A stretch of 64,000 nucleotides of DNA, taken from assembly GCF_029227915.1 (NCBI RefSeq), contig NC_079880.1, forward strand, positions 25,112,501 to 25,176,500, read 5' to 3'. The DNA is from Hydractinia symbiolongicarpus (lineage: Eukaryota; Cnidaria; Hydrozoa; Anthoathecata; Hydractiniidae). A model generated the notes under the pieces. It saw only the letters and a program-made list of their open reading frames with translations. It was not told the origin of the DNA and ran no database searches. The position numbers and the translations under genes are program-made. Below, piece after piece: positions 21,503 through 33,017 of the stretch; the stretch's first letter is position 1; every line of letters begins with the position of its first letter.

Positions 21503-24500
21503 GTACGTAAATTGATTTGATAGTTGCTACTTTTATTTATGTGCTAATGTGTTTATTTCCCCCCAAAATAGTCTTGACGCAGTTTCGTTATTGTTGCATC
21601 TTTTAATCAGCTTTGTTTTTTGTGCCGCTTCCTTTGGTACTGTTCCTCATGCTGTACTCTCTGCCTCCTGTTTCGTCCTTTATGTTTGAACGGCTAGTTC
21701 ACCCGTTCTTTTTATACCGTATTACGTGCCTACTTGCGGTACCATTTTGCGTGACAGACAGACAGACGTATCCGGGTATTATAATATAGATACTTTACGG
21801 AGGACAACTCAAGGTATGTTAAACAACACTCACAAAAAAATAAAGGCATACGTGAAGCACGTAAGCCACTATGTCTTGAGGTACGAATGCATGTGAAGCA
21901 CATAGGTGCATAAGCACACAAGATACCCATGATTAACTCTTAATGAGATTCACAACTGCAAGAGATTTCTGTTTATTTTAGGTCGACAAGAAACTTCACA
22001 AACTAAAAATCAACGGTACGATTTATGTTTATATATATATTTTTTCTACAAACTTTTTTCACTCATGTTTGTTTAGACTTTTTCAATAAGAGAAACTGTT
22101 ATCGCATACCAACTATTGCATTTTATCGCCTAAAGCTGCGTTTCACGAAGCGCAAATGGTCACGTAAGCTCTCCGCCATTATTACTACCTTTCACCAGTG
22201 CATATGGTACACACAACACTTACTTTACTCACTTTCTTAACATACCAAGGCCGCCCTTATTATTTAAATTTACTTTTTCTTGGCTTGATTGGTTCTAGGT
22301 GCAAGGTGTTTTGCTGCAAAAATTGAAAGAATGTAACATGTCAGGTCGAAAAAGTTTGAAATTCATTTTAACTAAATGATGTATTTTGAAGCACGGTGAA
22401 CAGGCACAAAAACTTTGATCTATGATTTCTTGTTCTTCCAACATACTATGATATAACATGCTGTTTTTCTTCAAAGTGTTGATAAAATATTTTACAAACA
22501 TTAAAGGAGAGGCGAACAAGAAACTATTTTGTGGCAGCCAGAAAATAAATTTCAAGCGAGAGAAACATATATATAGATTTTTAAATCCGAAGACTGCTAA
22601 GATAACTACTATAATACCAATTCCAAACTATATTTCACGAGTAACTACCTATATATCTTTCTAACAACATTTGTACAGAAATTCCGTTGCTGTATGGGGT
22701 GAAAACATGTATATTTTGAAGGTACTTTTTAGTAAACATCAAGAATAACCTCCTTTACTTGAGATAACAGATAATGTGTGTGCGATGTTTTAACAAATCA
22801 AATTGCATAATTTTTATCACATGGTCACATCATTTATCACATGGTCACATCATTTATCACATGGTCACATCAAATACAATTTTGAACTGAAAACTCCTTT
22901 GCTTTTGTCTCTTAAAATAAAATTATAATAAAAGCGTATCCCTCGTACAATCTCCAAAAGTCAGTCAGTTATTGCATTTGTAAAAATCGTTTTTTTTATT
23001 TTTGCAAGAAAATTTTAAGAATAATTTTTCCCTGAAAGAGTTATCGAATCTTTCGCTGGTGCGACGTTGGGACAACGTCGTGTTGAAGTATAAATCTGAC
23101 GTCCGATAACCTAACTTCGGATCGACGTCGGTTTATGGTCGATATACGACGTCGGAAATCCTTACATCGAGGCGATGTTGCAACGACGTGGCCGACGTTG
23201 CGACGTAGCAGCGACTTGCAACAGACGTCTGTACGACGTCGTGTACCTGCTGGGGTAGCTTTCATCTTTGTCTCACAGACAGACACTGAGTGATTTAATA
23301 TAAGAACTTTTTACTTTAAAGGAGAACTTTTTTAAATAAAGACATTTTAACATATCACGAAAACAAAATGGCAAAAAAATTATTATTTTTGTTCAATTTT
23401 CATATCCAAATGTTGTCCCCAAAAACGATAAGTACATTAACGATCGCCGCCATTATCAAACAAAAGCCAACTTGGTTCGTACTCAAATCTTATGAATGAA
23501 ATCATTCATATTTGTTGATTGGTAATTTGGCAAAATATCTTTACCATTCTCGAATGACAAGGAAATAGTAATATTTTCTTTTGCCCCCTGTCGAAAAACC
23601 GCCACCTCCTAGAATATACACGTCTGGTGCTAATCAAGCATATAGTGGTACGGAAGTACAAGAAGTACATGGTATACCTTACCCTTTGTTTTATCTGCTT
23701 TTGTTTAGCTGTGTAAAGTACAGTCACGTTGTCTCATCTGGGTTATGTTTTGAATTTTTGAACAACACATATATCGCGCTGACAAGAGAAGAAATCATAG
23801 AAAGACAGAATCTAATCAATGGCATATTTCGCGAATCTTTTCCTATGTATAAGTACTTCATAAAACATGGAAAGCATCACCACTTAAGTCAATTCGTATA
23901 TGGTAAGTATATAACTTGCACTTTCAAATGCACTCATTTGGTGTACGGCGAAACGTTTGTGTAGCAGGCACGCAAGTTAGAACCTATAAATTTGGAGCGT
24001 TTTAATTCAGCTGTAGAGAAAAATGATTTTTTTTGGTGTAGAACTAAATTTATCTAATGATTTAATCGAGAAAGGAAAAGGATGGTTGTTGATTATTTTG
24101 GCTATGGCAAATACAAACATAGGCGTGTACATAATTTGAAGATTTGAGACAAAATCTCTTGTTTCGCCTATTTTCCTAGCGCTTAACTTAATTAATGCTA
24201 GGAGAGAATTTTAATGGATATTGCCGAGATATAGCTCCTTCTTATTTCAAACCTCCTTGCATATACTACGCTTTCGATTGATAAAAATGTCTATGGTCAT
24301 TTTTTAACGCCATTGCCAAAGCGTTTGAATCTTTTCTTGTTTCTATTTTGTGGCCTACTTCGATATTGAAATACGCACGCAAAGCTAAGAATCCAAAATA
24401 CTTTAGCCTGCAAGGACTTTTTATTTTTGTTTGATTAAATGTGCGCCACTAGTGAGGTGAAGAAGTACATAATAAAAAGCTACACGTATATATGGTATAG

Positions 24501-27500
24501 ATTAAGACATGAGGCTGGTATGATAATACTTCTAGCGTATTAACATATCAAAGCCTTAGGCTTTCAGACATTTCTAGGATCAGCTACATAATTGGCATGT
24601 TAGATTGTAAGCTCAGTTTCCTAAAATTTCTTTAGCACAGTGTGGTAACAATGAAAAAGCAAGAGATATAGTTCAATCACTGAATTTCCCATCGATTAAA
24701 GAAATGTTAGAATGTCGTCGCCTAAAAATCTCTAATGAAGTTATGTGCCGAATCTGGATTCCTACTTGTTTGACGAACAATGTGACACATCATCGCAAAG
24801 AATCTCCGCTGTGTCGCCAAACATGTGAGATGCTACTTAAAGATACACCTTGCTATAAACCAGCAAAGATGGCTACCGAATTAATAAAAGTAATTCCGAT
24901 TTGCCCAAATTTTGTCTCCAGTCTTGGAATAACGAGAGTAATTTTTGATTTAAAATCATGTGAGCATATGCCATGGAAGAATGAATCAGTTCTAGAAAGT
25001 TGTCAAGCTAATTTATTAAGTAAGGACAATTAGAACGTATATTATGATAGTTTTAGCAACACTGGTAACACATGTAGTGAAATTAATCTAAGGAATTTTA
25101 ACATAGCATATTATCCTTTTAAATAAGATCAATTTGACTTCAAGCATTGAGTAATATTAACTCTATCCCTGGAGTGAAATTTCGTTTCGTAGATTATGGT
25201 GGGCCTGGCGCTTTTGTGATCAACAGCAGAAGTTATCTTTTCAATAAAAACTGCACTAAATAAGTCTACATCTCATTAAAAAGGCGTATCAAACTTATTT
25301 GAACTTTTTTTAAACTGGCACTTTAACAAGTTAACAAATTAAAGCTAATTACCAAGAATATCATTCGAAATAAAATCTCATGTTCCTTTAGCGGCGTGTT
25401 GAAGCAAGACGGTAATGTCTCTACCTAGTGACGCACAGTCTTCTAAACATGTTCGAAATACATTTGTTTTCTAACCATCAGTTCTATTTTTCCAAATACG
25501 TTAAGGTTAAAAATCCATTGTAGCTACTTTGGAGTTTGACTGGTACGACCTTCCTCTCAAGCTGAAATACAATTAAAATTCTATATCCATAAACTTTATG
25601 GGTATAGCATAAAGCAGATCAAAGTGGGATCACGTTAATGTGTGTTTGAAATATAACATCCTAAAGCCATTGCAATTTAATTACCCTCGAGCTGTCAAAA
25701 AAGAAGTGACAAATCCTAAGTAACTTAATAGAGAGTAGTATTAAAATAACCTAGTCAAGCAGCAGCAAAAACCAAACAGAAAAAGATTAATAATAACGCG
25801 AACAAGCATGCGCGTAATTTACACTCCGACTTTCCTAAATCCACTGAAAACAACAGGTCTTTAATATTTTTATCATTGATACACACAACTTTTTCCCCAT
25901 AGAAGAAGCAGCTACCGAGAAACATTCAACAAACTGTTATCATGGTAACGGTTTATTATATATTGGAAACGAAAATATTACCGTAACTGGTAGAAAATGT
26001 TTGCCTTGGAAAATCAATCCTTACTTGAACAAAGAGATGTATCCGACTTTAAAAGAGAATTATTGTAGAAATCCACAAGGCTATAGATCAAAACCTTGGT
26101 GTTACACGGATAATGTCGGTTTGCTTTGGGAATACTGTGACGTCATAAAATGCAAGAAAGGTAGTATGTTGTTTCCACACCTTTGTATTTATTTTGTATA
26201 TCACTCTCAATAGAATAACTGCAATTTGAAAAAAAAACTAAATACACCACTTCATAGGGTACGATAACCTTGCCCGATTGCTTACCTAATTTGATCATTG
26301 TAGAAGTTAAAAATTTAAAAATTATTCTGCACCTAACATATCAACTATTCATCAGTAGGTGGATAATACACAAACCATTGAAACATAGCACCTTAGGTAT
26401 TTCGATATTAGGCGTCCTCATGCTCATAAATAACGATTCCAACTAAAGTAATGGAATTGGCATGAAAAATGATTACTGATAGCTATCCTTCTTTTTAGTT
26501 AATCCTTGTAACACATTTTTATATCTCACGAGCCGGTATGAATGTGTTAATACCCTCCACAATACAATGTATAGCATAACTCATTGCGAATCTTAGCTTC
26601 AAAAGGATATCAGGATTAAGACCTCCCAAAATGTAACAAAAACTTTCTGCAAAGAATAGTACCTTTAACTTCGTAATAGCTAAGACTTGAGTGATATTGG
26701 TATTCAACCCTGGATACCAAATAATAGCCATTTCACACAAAATATTGTAACCAAAATTTGTTTGGAATAAAAATATAGGCTGTTATGCTCGGCGCAAATT
26801 AAAATTCATACCAAATAGGTCAATAATCATATTCAAACAAATGGTTGTACATAAACATTTGTCAGGTAGATTGTCATTAAATATTTGTTTAAAAACAATG
26901 ACAAACTCACTGTCAATGAAAATCTTTTTCACGTGCACAGCCTTTTATTATACATACCTGAAAAAACGTTTTTTCGCCCTACATTAAAACGCACGAATTT
27001 AGATTTCAGGAGGTAAAGCTGTTAAAACATTTTTGAACAAGTTCCATTACATTGGTTAAAAATACCCCATACCAACGTTTAAATCAAAAAACTGTTTTTC
27101 AGTCAATTTATTAGACTGCGAAGGTCCTATACATTTTTCTAAGTAGCGTTGTTATCTCATGCAAAAGTAAACCCGGGTAACGTAATGTTGAAACATTATT
27201 GTATGTCGGCAACGTATTGGCGAATTTAACAGAATGTATTTATTTATTTTATTACAATATCTGTTATAAGATAAATATTTTCAATTGATTAGGAATTTCC
27301 AACACTAGTTTTTAAGTTAAGTACCTGTTGAAGCATAAAGGGTATCCCTGGATACTCTAAGGTTCCGAATCCCCCCCTCCCCCATGATATATTTTTAAGG
27401 GGGAATTTTCCGTACATTAGAGTTCACTATTTTTACGATATTTTTAGCACCGAAACAAAGCGACACCGTAGACGGTAATTTTCTACAAAGAAACAAATGG

Positions 27501-30500
27501 TATTTGATAACCTCTTTTGTGTTGCTTGTTTTGTTTTTATTCGCTGGACTGGCTGTTCGTAGTTACATGTATTTAAAGCGAAACGAAGAAGGTATGCAAA
27601 GATTTGTTAGTAGACAATTATGACCGATTTGCTAATAGACAATTACGAAAGCTTTGCATAAGGTAGGAAATAAGTTAAACTAACTTTCTATTATGGGCGG
27701 GTCATTGATTATGTCAAATTATGTCCCAGTAACTGTTTCCGTCCATAATCTCTATAATAATACCCGTCTTCTGTCTGTCTCTGCGCAACATGGCGGAGCA
27801 AGTAGCGAGACCCGCCGAAAATCCGGTCGGCCGTGCAGGTTTATTTCGAATCCCCGGCACACCCCGTTTTTTTACCGGCCTTGCTTTGCCGCTCACGCGT
27901 AATAAACCAATCACAAGGCTCCATTTTTACTAATGACCAATCCAAGTGCATCGCGGCCTCAACATGCCGACGGGAGGAAACATGCTACCCCTACGAAGGC
28001 CATTGTAGTTTGGAAGTAATGGTGTGAAGTTTGTAGGTGTCCTTTCAATCCTCCTTATTTCTTCTGAGTACTTTTTATCCTATAGGATTATTTAGTTTGT
28101 TTTCACATGTTAAGGTGAATATTTCATCACGTTTTCTAGCTACGTATGAATCTTAAACAAACCAATTTTAAGTTTTTTGGCTGGCTGCAAAACGTAGATT
28201 TTGAGGCAGCTAGCTATAGCTATCTTTATTTATTCCTATTCTTTTAAAGTTTTTATTCAGTTTGGTATATTGTTCTTTATTTTTATGTTAAAGTTGGGTC
28301 TACCTAGCTACCTCCTTTTAGCTACCTCTGGCTAAAAAGTGAAAGGAGCCAAATGCAGTTTGGCTGCAAGTGAAAATAGTCAAATGCAGTTTGGCTTCAA
28401 CACATCTCTTAGCAATTTTTATGCAGTTGGCAGCGACCACTTTTATTACTGTTTTAAAAATTTATTCTTCAAAATAAAATTGCCGAGTAATTTTTTAAAC
28501 AGAACCCGGCTGATTTCTTTAAACTCCGAAGCGATAAGGACTTTTGGAAAATAATAGTACCCCTATGCTCATGTATAACACGAAGACTTTGAAGGCTAGC
28601 TAGCTAGAGCCTCAATTACTAATCTGTATGGTCTAAGAGCTTTTTATCCTACCCAACATGTATTTTTATGTTGAGGCTGTAGCCATTTAGCTAGCTCCTA
28701 TCTTTGGCTAAAGAGTGAGAGCATAAAGTTAAAAATGCAGTTTGGCTACAACAATATTCTTAAGCGATAATTCTTATGCTAAATGCAGTTAGCTAGATAG
28801 CCAGAATCTTTTTTTATTTTCCTGAAACTTTTTCTGCAAATTAAATGGCTGAGCAATTCTTTTAGCTGGAAGGGTAACGACGGGCTGTTCTCTGTGTTTT
28901 CATTTAAACCGAAGTTGCAATGAAGTTTTTTTGGAAAAAGGTACTTCTATACGTCTGTTGAACTCTGTTTAACTGTACTAAGCGGTTAGTCCAGTGTTAA
29001 CAACAGACTGTTTTTTGCAAAAAGGTTATTATGCATATGCGCATGTCCAAGCGGTTTACCTTTACTAAGGGATCAGCGAACTGACAATTAATTTTTAAAC
29101 TTTTTCGCGAATCACGGCTGTATGCATGTGCAACACTGTTTACTTGGACTACCCGCTCAGCCCGGTGTTAGCAATTAACTTTTTCTTGTGTTTTTATTTA
29201 AACAGAGTCTGCGAGAAAGTTTTTTAAAAGTGTATTATCCCTATACGCTTGTGCAACACCGTTTAACTGTACTAAGCGCTCAGCTCGGTGTCATGATTCG
29301 CAAAATAAAATAATTTTGACTGATTGTTTTGCTATGGTGGAGTATCAACGGTTTGTAAACTCTGTTTTTATTTTAGCTATCGTTGCGGGAAAGTTATTTT
29401 TTGAAAAATACGTTTCAATCGCAACACTATAATGGTGTATGCGCTTTACTTGATTTATAACATACCGCATACCTGTACTAAAGCGCTCCACCTGATCGTG
29501 TGGAGCAGTTTACGGCTGTTACTAGGCACCCCAAAGAGTGTTCACTGCCGGCTCACGCCTTGGCTTGTGGCTTACCCCCGCGTTTCGACGCCAGGTTTAC
29601 CCGGCTATCCCTATAATAATAGTCGTATTTTGTCTGTCTCTGCGCAGACCCCCCGCAGAGTTAGATAATGATGTTGCGGAAACACGAATATTAAATGCGA
29701 TATATTTTTATCCACTTTGTTGCGACGGATAGATATAAAGGACGGGCGACCCCGTGGATTTTTCCACGGGCTAACGGCTAGTTCGCTAATAATACGCTAA
29801 CCCTATTTTTTTGTATAAGTGAGTGACTTTTAAAAGTGGATTATATTTTTTTAAATTTTCTTTTATAATAACGTCATTTAAAAATAGATAATGCCTAATT
29901 TTCCGATGTTTTGTGAATTGATAGACTTAAAAAAATCCAGCTTTGAACACAGTTCTAAATACCGACGTTGAAACTCATTTCGAGAGCTCCTGCGTGTTAT
30001 AATCAGGTATTATGAAATGACATAAAGTAGAAGCTTTCACGGCTACGCGCACCATTTATGCATCTCCACCTGTACGGTGCAAAGTTTATCACGCTTGAGA
30101 GATTGTATATTTCCGCTGTATAGTGGCTGAAAAATGTGTTAGAGATTCCAGTACAATATCTTTATTTAACGGTTGTCGGTGTTGTTGCTTTTGTTGTTGG
30201 ACATGCAATGATAAAGGCGAAAGGAAAAATTACTCAGCAATTTCATTTTGCGGAATAAGTTTTCATAACAGTAATAAATGGTGCTGCATATAGTACAGCA
30301 ATTACTAAGAATTTTATTGTAATCAAATTGTATTTGGTTACTTTCAATTTTTAGTCAGAGGCAGTGAAAACAGTGGCTACATAGCCACGATCCTAAATAC
30401 AAATTAATAATAATATAACAAAGTGCATGAAAACTTCAAAGGAATAGGAATAAATACGGCTACCAAAGGCTAGCTGACTTAGGCAGGATGCTGCCTTGAA

Positions 30501-32929
30501 ATCTACGTTTGATACTCGAATCCTCGAAATCAAAACAAATTCCGTAAAAAACGGTGTCTGCCGAAATTGAAAATGAGGCTGCAGGGATGGAATTTTCCGT
30601 GAGTCTTACTACTTGCCTCTTCTCTTAAAGGTCTCCCGAATAATAAAGAAACCATATCTCTGCATTCTGAACGACCCTATAAGAAAACGTGTTGAAGTCC
30701 GCCTTCCCTGTGCCTCTGCGAATCTGCTAATAAATTGTCAATTACTTAGGGCAATCATCAGGATCAATGGAATTGATTAACACATAATTCCCACAGTATT
30801 GAGAGACATTGTGATAATAGAACTTTTGGGGTCTATAGGTAACATATCTAACCACAGAACTCTTATCCTTGCTCTTGTTCGCAGATATAGTAGCACTTGG
30901 CACCAGGTTTTCTATGTATACGTCATCGATATTGTACACAGGGACACCACAAGCTTGCTTTCATATCTTATCATAAACATCGTGTTTATTTTGTACATTT
31001 TTATGCTCCACTGGCAACTGCAGTTCTTTGGTTTTTCCCATACGTAGATGCTACTGTTTTTCGTATACAAGGACCGTATTTTCCGTTAATTCATAAGCCT
31101 ACAACAGCATTTGCATTTTTCATACGCATCGAGATTACGTTCGCATTCATCATATTATTCCATTATTGTTTTATGTTTATTGTATGGGCTTCCTAACCTA
31201 GGGAGTGTTTCTTTAACTCCACAACTTTTTAGGCTGCTTTTTTCTCATTTTCCATAGGGCAACAGTTAATAACTCTGCCAGGATGACATGCTATTGGTCC
31301 TATCTACGTTGAGCGTTCTGCTCTTTGCAATGAACATATTCACTATTCCAATCTTCAGGATTGTATTTATCCAATATCGTTACAAAATAGGTTGCGTCAT
31401 AAGTTTTTCTCGAAAATCCTCCTTGAGCAACAAGGCTTGTCCTCAATGTATTTGTTATACCATAGCGGAGTATTCCTGATTGTGTCTTCGGAAGGATTTA
31501 AAGAAATATCTCGTTTTAGTATATACATATGTACTTCTTATCTCGCGATCCCACTACACATAACAAGATTAACCTTTTTCTTTGAATTTCTTTTCTTAGT
31601 ATATAACAGCATGGAGTATAGTTATTGCAGGTTAAACATAGTATCAAAGATTATCCAAGACTGTCCAGTTAACCAGGCCAGCTCGACATTGTAAACATCA
31701 CCTACTAACACTTTGTTTTAATTCTATTCGCATACTTATAAAAAGGACATTATACTCCTATTTTTGATAATCTCCTCTTGAGTTTGATGAATGTCTTCCC
31801 TATGAATGTCAATATACAACTCTTTGGATACCTCACTTGGATTATATCAATTTTATTTGCTTTAATTGTCAGAAAATGATTGTTGTTTAACTTAGTAACT
31901 TTGCAACAAGTCAATAGAGTGAAAAAAAAAAAACGTTTTTACTCACCTATCAGTGCCGCAAACAATGGCAAGTTTCATACAATTGGCTCGTGGTGGTTAG
32001 TATTGCGTGGTTGGTTTCAGGTTCGATTCCCCGCTTCAGCGCACTTTAAATGTAGTGTTATCAGCACATTTGGTGCCATCTACTCTGGCGGTAATGTAAC
32101 ATAGTTACCGCCAGAAGGAAGGAAGAGCCAGCCGTTAGGAAGACTTTCCGATACCCGTTACTTACTTATCTCCATCAGTAAATATTATCAGGCAATTTCC
32201 TAGATTAGAACCATATACTTTAAACTACAATAGATATAGCGAAGCAAGAAAATAAAAAATGCTTATGTTAACCAGCATTTCCCCTTCCAAAATGTAGAAA
32301 GGCGTATTTGTGAGGTATAAAACATAAACTAATTAGTTACAAATCATAAAACGCAATAATTATGCAGACATTGCAAACAAATTGGGGGGGGGGGGGTAAA
32401 TGTAAACAAATGATCCTATTTTCTTAATTTTTTTTCATTGTTACTCAATTTCATTTGTTCGTTCCAAAACACTACATTCAAACAAACAAGATTGCGTCAT
32501 TTTTATTACGTGGTTGCTAATGATACCGAGCAAGAAAACTGAAACAACAACTCTCAATAATGTGGCGCTTTTCCCTCTCAAGGTTCCTATATTATGCGCA
32601 CTACTGAGAATATCAAATATCACCCCAGATCGGTAGTACTAAACTAAATCCTTACTTTAAAACGGGATGAAAATTGTAGGTAAGAAAACAGCTTACGAAA
32701 TAATTAAACACGAACATTTTTCTTGTATTATAACAACTATATACTATGGGAGAATAAGTTTAATGGCAGCTGTTGCAAAAAAATATTCTATTGATGGGTT
32801 TATCATTCGTTTTTTCTTATTTTTGTGTTTTTAGAAGCAGAGTTAGAAGCCTACTCAACGTGCTATGCTGTGACACCAGATCAGATTCGGAAAGAAAAAC
32901 TGTTTGATTCACCATATTTCTTATTTTAA
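21427..32929 (+). CDS. Kinase-less Frizzled-CRD/kringle single-pass receptor (ROR/MuSK-like ectodomain), 7-exon model
   Basis: Predicted exons: 21,427-21,502; 21,982-22,015; 23,709-23,902; 24,636-25,019; 25,903-26,160; 27,448-27,591; 32,835-32,929. Intron phases are 1, 2, 1, 1, 1, 1, and every junction keeps the frame, giving 394 residues. Order: signal peptide, short linker, Frizzled-type cysteine-rich domain, kringle, transmembrane helix, ~31-residue tail to TAA 32,927-32,929. Fz followed by kringle is the ectodomain layout of ROR and fish-type MuSK Wnt co-receptors. No tyrosine-kinase motifs appear in any frame downstream and no Ig domain upstream. It could be a decoy or co-receptor, or the visible part of a gene with undetected alternative exons. 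First and last exons are the least certain. Confidence 0.7.
21680..21788 (-). mobile_element. Helitron-like 5' terminus inside intron 1 (minus strand)
   Basis: Read on the minus strand, TCTATATTATAATACCCGGA and then CGTCTGTCTGTCTGTCACGC follow an A at the insertion point. The same terminus recurs at 27,749, 29,608 and 46,856 (the last on the minus strand). Its 3' end is unclear. Confidence 0.4.
21982..22015 (+). CDS. Receptor exon 2: linker
   Basis: Acceptor TTTATTTTAG precedes 34 bases encoding a polar linker (RQETSQTKNQ) and the donor is GTACGA, a weak match. Phase 1 in and phase 2 out fit exons 1 and 3 exactly, which is the main support. Confidence 0.45.
22813..22872 (+). repeat. Three tandem 20-base units in intron 2
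   Basis: TTTATCACATGGTCACATCA is repeated three times without mismatch. Confidence 0.95.
23041..23258. repeat. GACGTC/ACGTCG-rich interspersed repeat ending CTGCTGGGG
   Basis: Dense palindromic GACGTC and CAACGTCG/CGACGTTG words end with GTACCTGCTGGGGTAGC. The architecture and the end match the repeat at 15,120-15,312. It also creates a spurious 81-codon minus-strand frame. Confidence 0.6.
23709..23902 (+). CDS. Receptor exon 3: first half of Frizzled-type CRD
   Basis: Strong acceptor (CTGCTTTTGTTTAG) and donor (GGTAAGT). The peptide begins CVKYSHVVSSGLCFEFLNNT, matching the first two cysteines and the FL-N-T strand of Frizzled CRDs, and ends HHHLSQFVY. The frame also stays open upstream to 23,581 (VEKPPPP), but that part lies before the acceptor. 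Confidence 0.75.
24636..25019 (+). CDS. Receptor exon 4: second half of Frizzled-type CRD
   Basis: Acceptor AATTTCTTTAG and donor AAGTAAGG flank 384 bases. The cysteine pattern LEC, VMCRIWIPTC, LCRQTCEMLL, TPCYKP, IPICPNF is the Frizzled CRD signature (the xxC-x5-C block, then C-x3-C). The remainder, to SCEHMPWKNE and ESCQANLL, links to the kringle. Confidence 0.85.
25903..26160 (+). CDS. Receptor exon 5: kringle domain
   Basis: A complete kringle with six cysteines: CYHGNG, GRKCLPW, YCRNPQG, KPWCYT, and YCDVIKC. The hallmark YCRNP and PWCYT blocks are intact. Acceptor TTTTCCCCATAG; donor AAAG|GTAGTA. The whole domain in one phase 1-1 exon is normal for kringles. Confidence 0.9.
27448..27591 (+). 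CDS. Receptor exon 6: transmembrane segment
   Basis: After a short stalk the exon encodes WYLITSFVLLVLFLFAGLAV followed by the basic RSYMYLKRNEE stop-transfer sequence. Acceptor GATATTTTTAG, donor GAAG|GTATGC, both phase 1, continuing the kringle exon in frame. Confidence 0.8.
27749..27910 (+). mobile_element. Helitron-like 5' end (intron 6)
   Basis: TCTCTATAATAATACCCGTC then TTCTGTCTGTCTCTGCGCA begins after an A at 27,748 and matches the start of the short element at 29,608. The 3' end was not located; the end given is approximate. Open frames in both strands here are by-products. Confidence 0.4.
28310..29480 (+). repeat. Degenerate tandem repeats in intron 6
   Basis: Two families. CAAATGCAGTTTGGCT(G/T)CAA-type blocks recur at ~28,350, ~28,380 and ~28,735. 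GCAACACxGTTTAACTGTAC followed by TAAGCG(G/C)T(T/C)AG and a CGGTGT-like word recurs near 28,970, 29,045, 29,130, 29,255 and, weakly, 29,480; a further copy lies near 38,890. No protein-coding potential. Confidence 0.5.
29608..29781 (+). mobile_element. Short non-autonomous Helitron-like element
   Basis: Starts TCCCTATAATAATAGTCG after an A, ends with a hairpin (CCCGTGGATTTTTCCACGGG), nine bases later CTAG, followed by T. A 5' TC, a 3' hairpin plus CTRR, and insertion between A and T without target duplication are the Helitron hallmarks. Length is 174 bases with no coding capacity. Confidence 0.6.
30748..31630 (-). pseudogene. Unrecognised minus-strand coding relic or exon cluster
   Basis: Three coding-like stretches follow each other on the minus strand: 31,303-31,497 (open 65 codons; RYGITNTLRTSLVAQGGF and FVTILDKYNPEDWNSEYV), ~31,060-31,180 (YDECERNLDAYEKCKCCC) and 30,742-30,939 (VYIENLVPSATISANKSK to INSIDPDDCPK before TAA). 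Stops and frame changes separate them, so either exons with unseen introns or a decayed gene. Composition is unlike the surrounding AT-rich intron. It lies in intron 6 of the receptor on the opposite strand. No family recognised. Confidence 0.4.
31975..32160 (+). mobile_element. tRNA-derived SINE-like sequence
   Basis: An A-box-like TGGCTCGTGGTGGTTAG is followed by a perfect B box (GGTTCGATTCC) about 35 bases on, then a non-tRNA body with a self-complementary pair (CTGGCGGTAA and TTACCGCCAG). This is the layout of tRNA-headed SINEs. Boundaries are approximate. Confidence 0.5.
32384..32396. repeat. G13 homopolymer
   Basis: Thirteen consecutive G in AT-rich DNA. Confidence 0.95.
32835..32929 (+). 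CDS. Receptor exon 7: short cytoplasmic tail and stop
   Basis: Acceptor TTTTTGTGTTTTTAG precedes a phase-1 frame encoding AELEAYSTCYAVTPDQIRKE and then LFDSPYFLF before TAA 32,927-32,929. There are three tyrosines but no kinase or PDZ-ligand motif I recognise. Distance from exon 6 is 5.2 kb, so other exons may intervene. Confidence 0.5.
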
Positions 32930-33011
32930 TGCAAACCGAACCACGTTTATACTTAATGAAGCCAGGGTTTTAAAAGGGAACTTAATAATTCTTTAACTTG
33001 TAAGACTGTTA

Positions 33012-33017
33012 ATTAAA
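33012..33017 (+). terminator. ATTAAA polyadenylation signal candidate
   Basis: ATTAAA lies about 85 bases after the receptor stop codon; no AATAAA is nearer. Confidence 0.35.

Noticed and set aside
22813-22872. Possible CRISPR-like array
   Set aside because: Three head-to-tail 20-base units without spacers, in an animal intron; a simple tandem repeat.
23041-23286. 81-codon minus-strand frame with many Arg
   Set aside because: Lies entirely in the GACGTCG repeat; repeated words explain the composition.
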